Assembly (NCBI RefSeq): GCF_015864955.1
Contig: NZ_JADYWE010000002.1
Span: 128,326 to 192,325 of the forward strand
Source of the DNA: Salinibacterium sp. NK8237
GTDB lineage: Bacteria; Actinomycetota; Actinomycetes; Actinomycetales; Microbacteriaceae
Direction of reading: 5' to 3'
DNA length: 64,000 nucleotides
The notes under the pieces were generated by a model, which was not told the DNA's origin, did no database searches, and worked only from the letters and a program-made list of their open reading frames with translations. Shown here one piece after another: positions 32,448-40,852 of the stretch; the stretch's first letter is position 1; every line of letters begins with the position of its first letter. The position numbers and the translations under genes were made by a program.

Positions 32448-34970
32448 ATGAAGTTGGTCGTTGTTGGAGGAGTTGCTGGAGGCGCGTCGGTTGCAGCCCG
32501 CGCGCGCAGGCTAGACGAAAGTGCAGAAATTGTCGTGCTGGAGCGCGGCCATCACGTGTCATTCGCGAACTGTGGATTGCCGTACCACATTGGTGAAGTC
32601 ATCACCGAGAGAGACAGACTGCTTCTGCAGACGCCCGAGAGCCTGCGCGAGTCTCTCAACATCGAAGTGCGTATCGCGCACGAGGTCACTGCGATTGACC
32701 GCCAGGCCAAGACAGTCTCGGTGCGCGAGGTCGACACCGGGCGTGAGTATGTCGAAAGCTACGACAACCTCGCCCTATGCACGGGGGCGGAAGCCATCCG
32801 CCCACCGCTGCCGGGTATCGACCTTCCCGAGGTGCATGTCCTGCGTCGCATCGGTGACATGGATGCCATCAAAGCCGAACTCGATGCTGACTTGGAGAAG
32901 GCGGCCAGTGGCGCTCGCGGGCCCGTGCGTTGCGTCGTGATCGGTGCGGGCTACATCGGCCTTGAGATGGCCGAAAACCTGACGCACCGTGGTGCGCTCG
33001 TGGATGTCGTGGAACTGAGCGACCAGATTCTTCCGCCTCTCGACCACGAGATGTCGGTTCCGGTTGAACACCACCTCCGCAGCCGGGGAATCACTCTTCA
33101 CCTCTCGACGGGGGCTGCCGCCTTCGCGCCGCGCACCGGCGGAGGGGTGACGGTGGAGCTCACCAACTCGACGACTCTCGAAGCGGATGTCGTCATTCTC
33201 TCGGTCGGAGTCCGCCCGAGTGTTGGCCTTGCAAAGGATGCCGGTCTCGACCTGGGTGAGCACGGCGGTCTCGCCGTCGACACCCACATGCGCACCTCTG
33301 ACCCAAACATCTGGGCTGCCGGCGACTCGGTCGAAACCCCGAACACGGTGCTGCCGGGTTCCTGGCTTGCACCGCTTGCCGGGCCCGCTAACCGCGAAGC
33401 GCGCGTTGCTGCCGAAAACATCTGCGGGCGTGACACCGAGTACAAGTCCACTCAGGGCACCTCGATTGTGAAGATCTTCGAGATGGTCGCGGGCGGAACC
33501 GGCGCGACGGAACGCCAGTTGCTGGCAGCGGGGGTCACCTATCGGGCCGTGCACGTGCATCCATCCGGCCACGCTGGTTACTACCCGGGCACCGCGATGA
33601 TGCACATCAAGCTGCTCTTCACGCCGGACTCTGGAAAGGTGCTCGGCGCTCAGGTCACCGGTTTTGATGGCGTCGATAAGCGCCTCGATGTTTTCGCCAC
33701 TGCGCTTCGTGCCGGCCTCACTGTCTGGGATATTGAAGAACTCGAGCTCGCCTACGCCCCGCCGTTTGGTTCGGCTAAGGACCCGGTGAACATGGCCGGC
33801 TTCGTCGCCAGCAACGTACTGCTCGGCGATCTGAACCTCTGGTACGCGCAGGACTACCCGCACGCCACTGACGGTGCGCGCATTATTGACGTGCGCACGC
33901 CAGAAGAGTTCTCCATCTTCCACCTGCCCGGCGCCGAGAACGTGCCGCTCGCGACCCTCCGCACCGACACCGGCGACTGGGATCGGTCAGTAGGCCTGCG
34001 CCTCTACTGTTCCGTCGGTTTCCGCAGTTACCTTGCTTACCGCATCCTTGTGCAGCTGGGATTTACGGATGTCGCCACGCTGTCGGGCGGATCCGAAACG
34101 TTCCGAGCGTGGCATGAGGTCGAGCCCGACACCTACGGACCGATCGAGCCAGAAACCTCGTACGCTGAAGCAGCCGAAGCGCTCAACTCGGCTCGTGTCG
34201 CGGCGCACGTCGCCAACGGCACAGGGGTTTCGGTGAACCTGGACTGTACGGGCCTCGCGTGCCCAGGGCCGATCATGAAGCTTGCGACCGAAATGAAGGG
34301 GCTCAACCTCGGCGACGAGATCGTCGTTCATGTGTCTGACCCCGGCTTCGCGAGCGATGCCCCCGCGTGGGTGCGCCGCAACGGTCACGAACTGTTGGCC
34401 ATCGAACCGGAGGGGCCCGGCTACGTGGCCACCATCCGCAAGGCTGGTCCCGAGGCGCTCTTGCTCGCCGGTGGGGGAGGAGTAGTTGCCGCCCCTGCGA
34501 AACCCAAGGTGTCATTTGTGGTGTTCTCGGGCGACCTCGACAAGGTGATCGCCGCGTTCATCATCGCCAACGGTGCTGTCTCGATGGGCGAAGAGGTGTC
34601 GATGTTCTTCACCTTCTGGGGCCTCAACGCGCTTCGCCAGCAAAAGCCACCGAAGCGTCAGCGTAAGGCGATGGACAAACTCTTCGCCGGCATGATGCCC
34701 GCTGGTGCCGACAAGCTCACGCTCTCGCAGATGCACATGATGGGCGCGGGCACCGCGATGATCAAGAAGACCATGAAGAAGAACGGCGTGCACTCGCTAC
34801 CCGAACTCATGGAATCGGCAATGGCGGGCGGCGCTCGCATCATCGGTTGCACCATGACGATGGATCTGCTCGGCATCGCCGAATCTGACCTCATCGAGGA
34901 TGTTGAGCTCGGCGGGGTCGCTACGTTCTTGGGCGAGGCCGCTGAATCTACGACGACGCTGTTCATCTAA
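32448..34970 (+). CDS. Four-domain CoA-disulfide reductase / rhodanese / TusA / DsrE-like protein
   Basis: From ATG 32448 (AGAAGG upstream) the protein is 840 aa. Residues 1-450 are an FAD/NAD disulfide reductase of the CoADR/Nox type (VVVGGVAGGASVAARARRL; single active Cys42 in FANCGLPYH). Residues 460-560 are a rhodanese domain (active Cys near 518 in LYCSVGFRSYLAYRIL). Residues 595-670 are TusA-like (VNLDCTGLACPGPIMKL, with the CPxP sulfur carrier). Residues 684-840 are DsrE/F-like (VVFSGDLDKVIAAFIIANGA). It should reduce persulfides or CoA disulfides and pass sulfane sulfur along its own domains. Confidence 0.92.
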   Translation: MKLVVVGGVAGGASVAARARRLDESAEIVVLERGHHVSFANCGLPYHIGEVITERDRLLLQTPESLRESLNIEVRIAHEVTAIDRQAKTVSVREVDTGREYVESYDNLALCTGAEAIRPPLPGIDLPEVHVLRRIGDMDAIKAELDADLEKAASGARGPVRCVVIGAGYIGLEMAENLTHRGALVDVVELSDQILPPLDHEMSVPVEHHLRSRGITLHLSTGAAAFAPRTGGGVTVELTNSTTLEADVVILSVGVRPSVGLAKDAGLDLGEHGGLAVDTHMRTSDPNIWAAGDSVETPNTVLPGSWLAPLAGPANREARVAAENICGRDTEYKSTQGTSIVKIFEMVAGGTGATERQLLAAGVTYRAVHVHPSGHAGYYPGTAMMHIKLLFTPDSGKVLGAQVTGFDGVDKRLDVFATALRAGLTVWDIEELELAYAPPFGSAKDPVNMAGFVASNVLLGDLNLWYAQDYPHATDGARIIDVRTPEEFSIFHLPGAENVPLATLRTDTGDWDRSVGLRLYCSVGFRSYLAYRILVQLGFTDVATLSGGSETFRAWHEVEPDTYGPIEPETSYAEAAEALNSARVAAHVANGTGVSVNLDCTGLACPGPIMKLATEMKGLNLGDEIVVHVSDPGFASDAPAWVRRNGHELLAIEPEGPGYVATIRKAGPEALLLAGGGGVVAAPAKPKVSFVVFSGDLDKVIAAFIIANGAVSMGEEVSMFFTFWGLNALRQQKPPKRQRKAMDKLFAGMMPAGADKLTLSQMHMMGAGTAMIKKTMKKNGVHSLPELMESAMAGGARIIGCTMTMDLLGIAESDLIEDVELGGVATFLGEAAESTTTLFI

Positions 34971-34990
34971 CACCGTGCTGACTGTCCACA

Positions 34991-35027
34991 CGCCCTCACT
35001 CGCGGGTCGCCCCCGTGGGTGAGGGCG
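34991..35027. terminator. Hairpin after the large reductase gene, overlapping the next start
   Basis: CGCCCTCAC (34991-34999) pairs perfectly with GTGAGGGCG (35019-35027). It probably terminates the preceding gene but also covers the proposed GTG 35015 of the methyltransferase, which may limit its translation. Confidence 0.6.
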
Positions 35028-35650
35028 GCTGGCGCGAACGGTTCTTTCGTCAGGGATTCATCAAGCTGTCTCCAACGATGGATGCCCGGGGTGGCGACAC
35101 CCACCGTGCTGAACTGTTTCGCGCCGTCTCCGGCACGGTGGTCGAGGTCGGTGCGGGAACCGGCACCACTTTTCAGCACTACGGTTCGGCGGTGGATTCT
35201 GTTCACGCCGTCGAGCCGGATGCCGAACTGCGGTCAATCGCCGAGGCTGCGGCACTGAAGGCTGGTGTCCCCATCACCGTCAGCGACGGCACCGCAGAAG
35301 AGTTACCCCTCGCTTCCAACAGCTGCGATTGGGTCGTGTGCAGCCTTGTGCTGTGCACGGTCCCCGATCAGCGGGCCGCGCTCGCAGAATTCACGCGCGT
35401 GCTCAAACCGGGCGGGCACCTCGCGTTTTACGAGCACGTGCGTTCGAGCAATCCTTTCGTCGCGGTGATTGAGGATGCCCTTACTCCTGCCTGGGCTGCA
35501 ATAGCAGGCGGATGCCGCCCCAACCGCGACACCCTTGCCGCGATTGAGACCGCCGGTTTCGAAGTCGATGCCGTCGACCGGTTCGGTTTCTCCCCGCATC
35601 CGATGTCGCCTCCCGTTGCCCATATCTCGGGCACAGCGCACTTGTCGTAG
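35015..35650 (+). CDS. Class I SAM-dependent methyltransferase
   Basis: A 211-aa protein with motif I VVEVGAGTGTTFQHY near residue 42, motif II-like AVEPDAELR, CDWVVCSLVLCTVPDQRAAL and VLKPGGHLAFYEHVRS. This is the UbiE/COQ5-like fold (Methyltransf_11); the substrate is unknown. The start at GTG 35015 lies inside a hairpin and lacks a ribosome site. ATG 35078 is the next Met but would cut the protein close to motif I, so the start is uncertain. Confidence 0.82.
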   Translation: MGEGGWRERFFRQGFIKLSPTMDARGGDTHRAELFRAVSGTVVEVGAGTGTTFQHYGSAVDSVHAVEPDAELRSIAEAAALKAGVPITVSDGTAEELPLASNSCDWVVCSLVLCTVPDQRAALAEFTRVLKPGGHLAFYEHVRSSNPFVAVIEDALTPAWAAIAGGCRPNRDTLAAIETAGFEVDAVDRFGFSPHPMSPPVAHISGTAHLS

Positions 35651-35735
35651 AGCTAGGCGACGATCATTCGCTGCTAATGCATCAGTGGCAAATTCGAAGT
35701 CATCCCTCCAATAATCGCCGCTTTGGTGCCCGGGC

Positions 35736-35954
35736 TTAGTCGACGATCTCGGTTTGAGTGGCTATATAAGCACGCTCGTCGTCGTTGAGGTGCTGCGGTG
35801 CCGCCGGGACAGTGCTTCCCGCAAGCGTGCCAATCTCTTCGAGTACTGTCGCGCTGATCTCGCCGTGAAGATCCTCTTGAAGCGCATGCTTCGCTGAGAT
35901 GCTCAATTCAGGCCACCAGCGCTCGATGGGGGGAAGGTTCGATTCTGAATTCAT
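35736..35954 (-). CDS. Internal start: small conserved protein encoded within the fusion frame
   Basis: Translation from ATG 35954 gives 72 aa, starting NSESNLPPIERWWPELSI, then KHALQEDLHGEIS and ending AYIATQTEIVD. GAGAGG lies 5 nt upstream in the kinase linker. The compact size and own ribosome site suggest that this was the original gene and that the kinase lost its stop codon, joining the two. Its function is unknown. Confidence 0.5.
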   Translation of the reverse strand: MNSESNLPPIERWWPELSISAKHALQEDLHGEISATVLEEIGTLAGSTVPAAPQHLNDDERAYIATQTEIVD

Positions 35955-36557
35955 GGAGTTCCTCTCGCTATCGGTTGACCCATTCTGCACTAAACGGATG
36001 CTGTTGCTCAGGGCGCCCTTAAGCCAGCGTTCGACTTGACGGGTGGAACGCAGCCGCACGATCACTAGCTCGGGATGCTTCTGCACGAGAGCGGGAATCT
36101 CGGTGTGATACTTTTTGCGGGTTGAGATTGCCCATTTCACGACGTGCTCGCGGTCGGTGAAGAAGGTTCGCAATGGCGCTTCGATGTTGCCGTTCCACAA
36201 TTGCTCCCGGCGTATCGCGCGACGCAGGGTGCGGCGGATCACTCGTGGGAGTGTGACGCGCAAAAACGGTAGGTCGAGCCAGACCAGCAGGTCGGCGTGT
36301 TCGGCCAGTAGCGGCCGAGCGGAATCGTATTGCCATTCGGTGACCCACGCGTCGGTCGCGACGAGAGCTCGTACGTCGTCGAGAAATTCTGGGCGCGGGG
36401 TCCACTGCGGGCCGTGGAACAGGGCATCAATTTCGGTGTGCGGAATCGCGATGATGTCGCTAATCCTCAAAGCGAGAGTCGTCTTTCCTGCGCCAGAGAC
36501 ACCGGCCACGAGAACACGGCGTGGGCGCTGAGGCAGGGCATCTTCGCACGACAACAT
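35736..36557 (-). CDS. P-loop kinase (FlaR/adenylate-kinase-like) fused in frame to a small conserved protein
   Basis: A 273-aa frame. Residues 1-185 are a P-loop NTPase of the topology-modulation (FlaR) type: VLVAGVSGAGKTTLALRIS (Walker A), PHTEIDALFHGPQWTPRPEF and WVTEWQYDSARPLLAEHADLLVWLDLP. Residues 202-273 begin MNSESNLPPIERWWPELSIS and look like a separate actinobacterial small protein. Between them is a polar linker with no stop codon. GAGAGG, 5 nt before the internal ATG 35954, shows that the second part can also be made alone. Confidence 0.75.
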   Translation of the reverse strand: MLSCEDALPQRPRRVLVAGVSGAGKTTLALRISDIIAIPHTEIDALFHGPQWTPRPEFLDDVRALVATDAWVTEWQYDSARPLLAEHADLLVWLDLPFLRVTLPRVIRRTLRRAIRREQLWNGNIEAPLRTFFTDREHVVKWAISTRKKYHTEIPALVQKHPELVIVRLRSTRQVERWLKGALSNSIRLVQNGSTDSERNSMNSESNLPPIERWWPELSISAKHALQEDLHGEISATVLEEIGTLAGSTVPAAPQHLNDDERAYIATQTEIVD

Positions 36558-36594
36558 GAGGCAACTTTAGGCGTGCCTGTGGAAAGATTCATTC

Positions 36595-38094
36595 ATGACT
36601 GAACGCTCGCCTTCGACGATCCCTGACCTCTCGGCGGCGGAGATGGCGAGACTCATTCGCACGGGCGAGCTTTCGGCCCGCGAAGCAGTGCAGTCGCACT
36701 TCGATCAGATCGACCTGATTAACCCTGCGATCAACGCAATCATTATGCAGGACCGCGAGGGTGCTTTCGAGGCCGCTGCGCGTGCAGACGAGATGACTGC
36801 ATCGGGCGGAGAGTTGCCCCCGCTGCATGGTGTGCCCATGACTCACAAGGACACGAACAACACGAAGGGCATGCGCACTACTCAGGGCTCGGTGGTGTTG
36901 AAAGACTTTGTTCCTGACGAGGATGATGTCGTTATCGCGCGGTTCAGGGAGGCCGGGGTTATCAGCACCGGAAAGTCGAACGTTCCCGAGTTTGCGGCGG
37001 GCGCGCACACGTTCAATGACCTTTTTGGCATCACCACGAACCCGTTCGATCCGTCGCTGAGTGCGGGCGGCAGTAGCGGGGGAGTCGCTGCGGCGCTCGC
37101 GGCCCGCATCCAGAATCTCGGAGACGGTTCAGACATCGGGGGTTCGTTGCGCATCCCGGCGTCGTTCTGCAACGTGGTGGGGCTTCGTCCGTCACGCGGG
37201 CGTATTCCGATGGTTGGCCGCAACTCGTGGGCCTGGCTTGGTCGCACCGGGCCGATGGCGCGTGAGGTCTCCGATATTGCGTTGGCGATGTCGGTGCTCG
37301 CCGGTCCCGACTCCCGTTCTCCGCTCTCGATTTCGGAGGGAGGCGAGCAGTTCACTCAGCCTTTGGAGCGGGACATTCGCGGGTTGCGAATCGGCTGGTC
37401 GAAAGACTTCGGGCTCGGTATTCCTGTCGCCCCTGAGGTTATCGCCGTACTGGAACGGGCCATGGCCGTATTCGAAGAACTCGGCGCGATTGTCGAAGAG
37501 GCTGCGCCCGATCTGAGCGATGCGGATGAGGTTTTCAGCACAACACGGGCGTTCGATTTCTCGATGCTGCTGAGCGACTTCGTGACGCAACACCGAGACT
37601 TTGTGAAGCCCGAACTGCAGCAGAATGTCGAACTGGGTGAGGCGCTCACCGCTGCCGATCTCACCTCGGCCGCCTTGGCCCGCACCCGTCTGGAACGCGC
37701 GATGGCGACGTTTCATGAGCGGTTCGATGTCTTCGCTTCACCTGTGGCGCAGCTCCTGCCGTTCGATGCGACGCAGCGGTTCCCCACTTCGATCAATGAT
37801 GTTCGTTTCGACAACTATCTGGGGTGGCTCAGGTCTGTCACGATGATCTCCGCTGCCGACGTTCCTGCCATTTCTGTTCCGGCAGGCTTCAGTGAGGCTG
37901 GTCTTCCGGTTGGGCTGCAACTCTCTATGCCGCACGGTAAAGATTTCGATCTTCTGCAGGTTGCATTCGCCTTCGAACAGTCGACTCACTTCGCCCTCAC
38001 GAAGCCGACGATGCTCACCTCGCCAGAGCGTCGGGACGAAGGGAAACGATTCCAAGAATCGGCGACCGTGCGCGGATTCTTCGACGAGGAATGA
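36595..38094 (+). CDS. Amidase (amidase-signature family)
   Basis: A 499-aa Ser-Ser-Lys hydrolase. The catalytic Lys is in MTHKDTNNTKG near residue 84, the first Ser and glycine-rich signature in SAGGSSGGVAAALAARI near residue 160, and the nucleophile Ser in GSDIGGSLRIPASFCN near residue 183. Length and order are as in GatA-like amidases, but there are no gatB/gatC genes, so a free amide substrate is likely. It lies upstream of a GntR gene on the same strand and may feed the catabolic cluster that follows. Confidence 0.9.
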   Translation: MTERSPSTIPDLSAAEMARLIRTGELSAREAVQSHFDQIDLINPAINAIIMQDREGAFEAAARADEMTASGGELPPLHGVPMTHKDTNNTKGMRTTQGSVVLKDFVPDEDDVVIARFREAGVISTGKSNVPEFAAGAHTFNDLFGITTNPFDPSLSAGGSSGGVAAALAARIQNLGDGSDIGGSLRIPASFCNVVGLRPSRGRIPMVGRNSWAWLGRTGPMAREVSDIALAMSVLAGPDSRSPLSISEGGEQFTQPLERDIRGLRIGWSKDFGLGIPVAPEVIAVLERAMAVFEELGAIVEEAAPDLSDADEVFSTTRAFDFSMLLSDFVTQHRDFVKPELQQNVELGEALTAADLTSAALARTRLERAMATFHERFDVFASPVAQLLPFDATQRFPTSINDVRFDNYLGWLRSVTMISAADVPAISVPAGFSEAGLPVGLQLSMPHGKDFDLLQVAFAFEQSTHFALTKPTMLTSPERRDEGKRFQESATVRGFFDEE

Positions 38095-38211
38095 CTGAGC
38101 GATCGGGACATGAGAACCCCTCCGCGATGCGGAGTATCGGCGTATGATCGCAGGAGGCTAGTCTTTTCTGGCCTAGTAGCGGTCCAGTGTTGGGCAGGGA
38201 GGAAGAACCGT

Positions 38212-38976
38212 ATGAGTGGTCAGTCTGCCGACATCGAGCCGTCAGATTTCTCACAACACCGGTTCTTGACCAATCTTCTCGAAGATAAAGCGCTCGGCGA
38301 ACTCGTTACGCTGCTTCTCGCTAAAGAGCCTGGCCAGCAGATCCCGAGTGAACGCGAACTCGCAGAAACTCTGAGCATCAGTCGAACGGCGTTGCGTGAC
38401 CGCATCAGCCGCCTAGTGTCGCTCGGCATCCTTCAGCGCCGCGAACGCGAAGGTACCTTTCTCACCGGCATCCAGCCCGACAGCATCAGCGACACCCTGA
38501 TTCTTAGCCTGATGTCGTCTCAGCTCACGATCGACTCTCTGATCTCCGTGCGCTACGCGTTGGAACGTCACGCTGCCATGGCGGCGTGCGATACCCGCGA
38601 TGAGCAAGCGCTCGACGATCTGGCAAAAGCCGTGCAGCGCATGCGCGACTCCGACGACGGGCGCGAGCTTTTCGAGGCAGACAACGCTTTTCACCACGCG
38701 CTCTTCCGTGCCTCTGGTCAGTCGGGGCTGATCTTCTTCTCCCAGATGTTGCACTCAGTCTTGCGCGGTACCGTGCGCTACATCGCTCTTGAACACGACC
38801 GTGAGACGCTCCGCAAAGTTCACGGAGACGTGCTGGATGCCGTGCTCCGACAAGACCGTGACGCCGCCGGCGCCGCAGTTGATGAGCACTTCGCCTGGCT
38901 AGAAACCCTGAGGGCTAACGACACCAGTGGCCCCTCCGACAGCTGGTTGCCGAAAGCGATCGATTCGCGGGATTAG
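38212..38976 (+). CDS. GntR/FadR-family (FCD) regulator of the catabolic cluster
   Basis: From ATG 38212 (GGGAGGA upstream) the product is 254 aa. The winged helix is GQQIPSERELAETLSISRTALRDRISRLVSLGILQRRE. The FCD ligand domain keeps the metal set Asp-x3-His (EADNAFHHALF), His (KVHGDVLDAVL) and His (VDEHFAWLE), typical of organic-acid sensors. It converges with the SDR gene with a 4-nt overlap of stop codons. FCD regulators bind TGGTNNNACCA-like sites, and two such sites lie before the neighbouring operons. Confidence 0.9.
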   Translation: MSGQSADIEPSDFSQHRFLTNLLEDKALGELVTLLLAKEPGQQIPSERELAETLSISRTALRDRISRLVSLGILQRREREGTFLTGIQPDSISDTLILSLMSSQLTIDSLISVRYALERHAAMAACDTRDEQALDDLAKAVQRMRDSDDGRELFEADNAFHHALFRASGQSGLIFFSQMLHSVLRGTVRYIALEHDRETLRKVHGDVLDAVLRQDRDAAGAAVDEHFAWLETLRANDTSGPSDSWLPKAIDSRD

Positions 38977-39800
38977 ACGGCGGCGGCCGACTGCTGGGTG
39001 AGGCCACCATCCACGGGCAGGCACACGCCGTTCACGTACTTTGCCTCATCGGAGGCGAGGAAGAGTGACGCATAGGCGACGTCGAAGCAGTCCCCCATTT
39101 TTCCCGTGGGGGAGAGCTCGTTTCGAGCAGCAACCATCTCTTCGACGGAATCGTAGTTTCCGCTGATCTGGCGATACATCAATGGCGACTCAATGTAGCC
39201 GGGGGCAACGCAATTCGCGCGGATGCCCTGGCGCGCGTACTGCAGCGCGATGTTGGTCGTGAACTGGATCATTCCGCCCTTCGTGGCGGAGTAGCTCGGG
39301 TAGTTGTACCCGATGTAGCGCATGCCACCAATGGAGGAGACGTTCACGATCGATCCGGAGCCCTGCTCCAGCATGTGGGGGAGCACGAACTTGCAGGTGA
39401 GGAAGGCGCTGGTGAGGTTGATCCGCATCACGAATTCCCACTCATCGAGACTCATCTCGATGGGACCTCCCATGCGGGCGATTCCGACGTTGTTGTGCAG
39501 GATGTCGATGCGACCGTAGCGGGCGATCACCTGGTCGACGACGCCAGACACTGACTCTTCTGAGGTGACATCACCCACGAGGCCGGTTCCCTCGAACGGG
39601 ATTCCGAGAGTGTCGCACTCGGCCGTGAGGCGAGCAACACCACTCTTCACGGCTTCTTCGTTCACATCGACGATCACCACGTGAGCCCCCGCTTGCGCGT
39701 ACACAATGCTCGTCGCGAGGCCATTGTTGATCTCGCCTCCAGCTGATCCTCCACCGAAAACGAGGGCTACTTTGTTGCTGAGTCGTTGCATGTCATTCAT
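38973..39800 (-). CDS. SDR-family dehydrogenase
   Basis: From ATG 39800 it encodes 275 aa (ATG 39791 is also possible). Rossmann motif: KVALVFGGGSAGGEINNGLATSIVYAQAG, a variant of TGxxxGIG with extra residues. Catalytic residues: NVSSIGGMRYIGYNYPSYSATKGG, with Ser and YxxxK. The ending YVNGVCLPVDGGLTQQ is typical. It probably oxidises a hydroxy group of the imported substrate. It lies 17 nt after a strong hairpin that follows the E1-beta gene, so its expression may differ from that of the rest of the operon. Confidence 0.9.
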   Translation of the reverse strand: MNDMQRLSNKVALVFGGGSAGGEINNGLATSIVYAQAGAHVVIVDVNEEAVKSGVARLTAECDTLGIPFEGTGLVGDVTSEESVSGVVDQVIARYGRIDILHNNVGIARMGGPIEMSLDEWEFVMRINLTSAFLTCKFVLPHMLEQGSGSIVNVSSIGGMRYIGYNYPSYSATKGGMIQFTTNIALQYARQGIRANCVAPGYIESPLMYRQISGNYDSVEEMVAARNELSPTGKMGDCFDVAYASLFLASDEAKYVNGVCLPVDGGLTQQSAAAV

Positions 39801-39817
39801 ACTTTCTTGCTTGTGCA

Positions 39818-39847
39818 GGTGGGGGCATCCGTGTGAATGCCCCCACC
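39818..39847 (-). terminator. Hairpin between E1-beta and the SDR gene
   Basis: GGTGGGGGCAT (39818-39828) and ATGCCCCCACC (39837-39847) form a perfect 11-bp stem with an 8-nt loop, 15 nt after the E1-beta stop. No long T run follows on the minus strand, so it may be a partial terminator or an mRNA-stabilising end rather than a full stop. Confidence 0.7.
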
Positions 39848-39862
39848 CAATTCGTTGATGCT

Positions 39863-40852
39863 TTACGCGAGGGTGCGTCGCACGGCGGCAACGATCTTGT
39901 CGACGGTGGGGATGACCGCCGCTTCGAGTTCTTCGCTGTAGGGGATAGGCGTTCGTGCAGCGCCGAGGCGAACCGGTGCGGCATCGAGCTTGTCCCACGA
40001 GTTCTCAACGACTTCTGCCACGAACTCTGCGCCCCAGCCGTAGTCCCGAACTGCTTCGTGACCAACGACGAGGTGTCCAGTTTTCGCTACGGACGCGTAG
40101 ACGGTGTCCATGTCGAACGGGAACAGTGTGCGGGGGTCAATGACCTCGGCGCTGATCCCATCGGCTTCAAGAATCTCCGCCGCCACCAGCGACCGCGCCA
40201 AGATCTGCTGCGTAGCGACGATCGTGACATCAGTGCCGACTCGGGCAATGCGAGCCTGCCCGAAGGGGAGCGGCTCAAAGTCGACAAGACCCTTGTCGTA
40301 GTAGAGGTTCTTGTGTTCGAGGAAGATCGTCGGGTTGTTGGTCGTGACCGCATGGCGGAGCAGCCCGTAAGCATCTCCGGGTGTTCCGGGCACAGCGACC
40401 TCAAGGCCGGGGATGTGCGCAAAGAGGGTCTCGAGTGACTGCGAATGCTGAGCAGCCTTACCGATTCCGGAACCACCGTTGGTGCGAATCACCAGCGGAA
40501 CGTCGAACTGTCCGCCGAACATGTAGCGCGACTTTGCAGCCTGGTTGATGATGCCGTCAAAGCCCAAGAAGGCGAAGTCGGAATACATGATTTCCAGGAT
40601 CGGTCGAGTTCCACGCGATGCCGCTGCCGTTGCCGCGGAGATCAGTACTTCTTCACTGATCGGGGTATCCATGACACGGTTCTTGCCATAGACATCCGCG
40701 AGCTTGCGAGTAACGCCGTAGATGCCGCCACCGGTGCCCCACGTGGTGATGTCTTCACCGAGAACGAATGCCTCGGGAGTGTCTTCGAGAATGTCGTGCA
40801 GCGCGGCGTTGAGGGCACGCCACGTGCTCATGCTCTTGGGTGCTTTACTCAT
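39863..40852 (-). CDS. 2-oxoacid/acetoin dehydrogenase E1 component, beta subunit
   Basis: A 329-aa transketolase-like beta subunit: FVLGEDITTWGTGGGIYGVTRKL, RVMDTPISEEVLISAATAAA, LEIMYSDFAFLGFDGIINQAA and a C-terminal domain PFGQARIARVGTDVTIVATQ. It pairs with the alpha subunit, encoded directly upstream with a 4-nt ATGA overlap, to decarboxylate a 2-oxoacid or cleave acetoin using TPP. Alpha and beta as separate chains of about 330 aa fit the acetoin dehydrogenase AcoA/AcoB or PdhAB type. Confidence 0.92.
   Translation of the reverse strand: MSKAPKSMSTWRALNAALHDILEDTPEAFVLGEDITTWGTGGGIYGVTRKLADVYGKNRVMDTPISEEVLISAATAAASRGTRPILEIMYSDFAFLGFDGIINQAAKSRYMFGGQFDVPLVIRTNGGSGIGKAAQHSQSLETLFAHIPGLEVAVPGTPGDAYGLLRHAVTTNNPTIFLEHKNLYYDKGLVDFEPLPFGQARIARVGTDVTIVATQQILARSLVAAEILEADGISAEVIDPRTLFPFDMDTVYASVAKTGHLVVGHEAVRDYGWGAEFVAEVVENSWDKLDAAPVRLGAARTPIPYSEELEAAVIPTVDKIVAAVRRTLA

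Noticed and set aside
32775..33923. A 382-codon minus-strand frame over the CoA-disulfide reductase gene
   Set aside because: It overlaps the conserved FAD/NAD domain on the other strand and has no recognisable domain or ribosome site.
38110..38211. Longer GntR protein starting at 38110
   Set aside because: The extra 34 residues are not protein-like, and ATG 38212 has GGGAGGA at the right distance.
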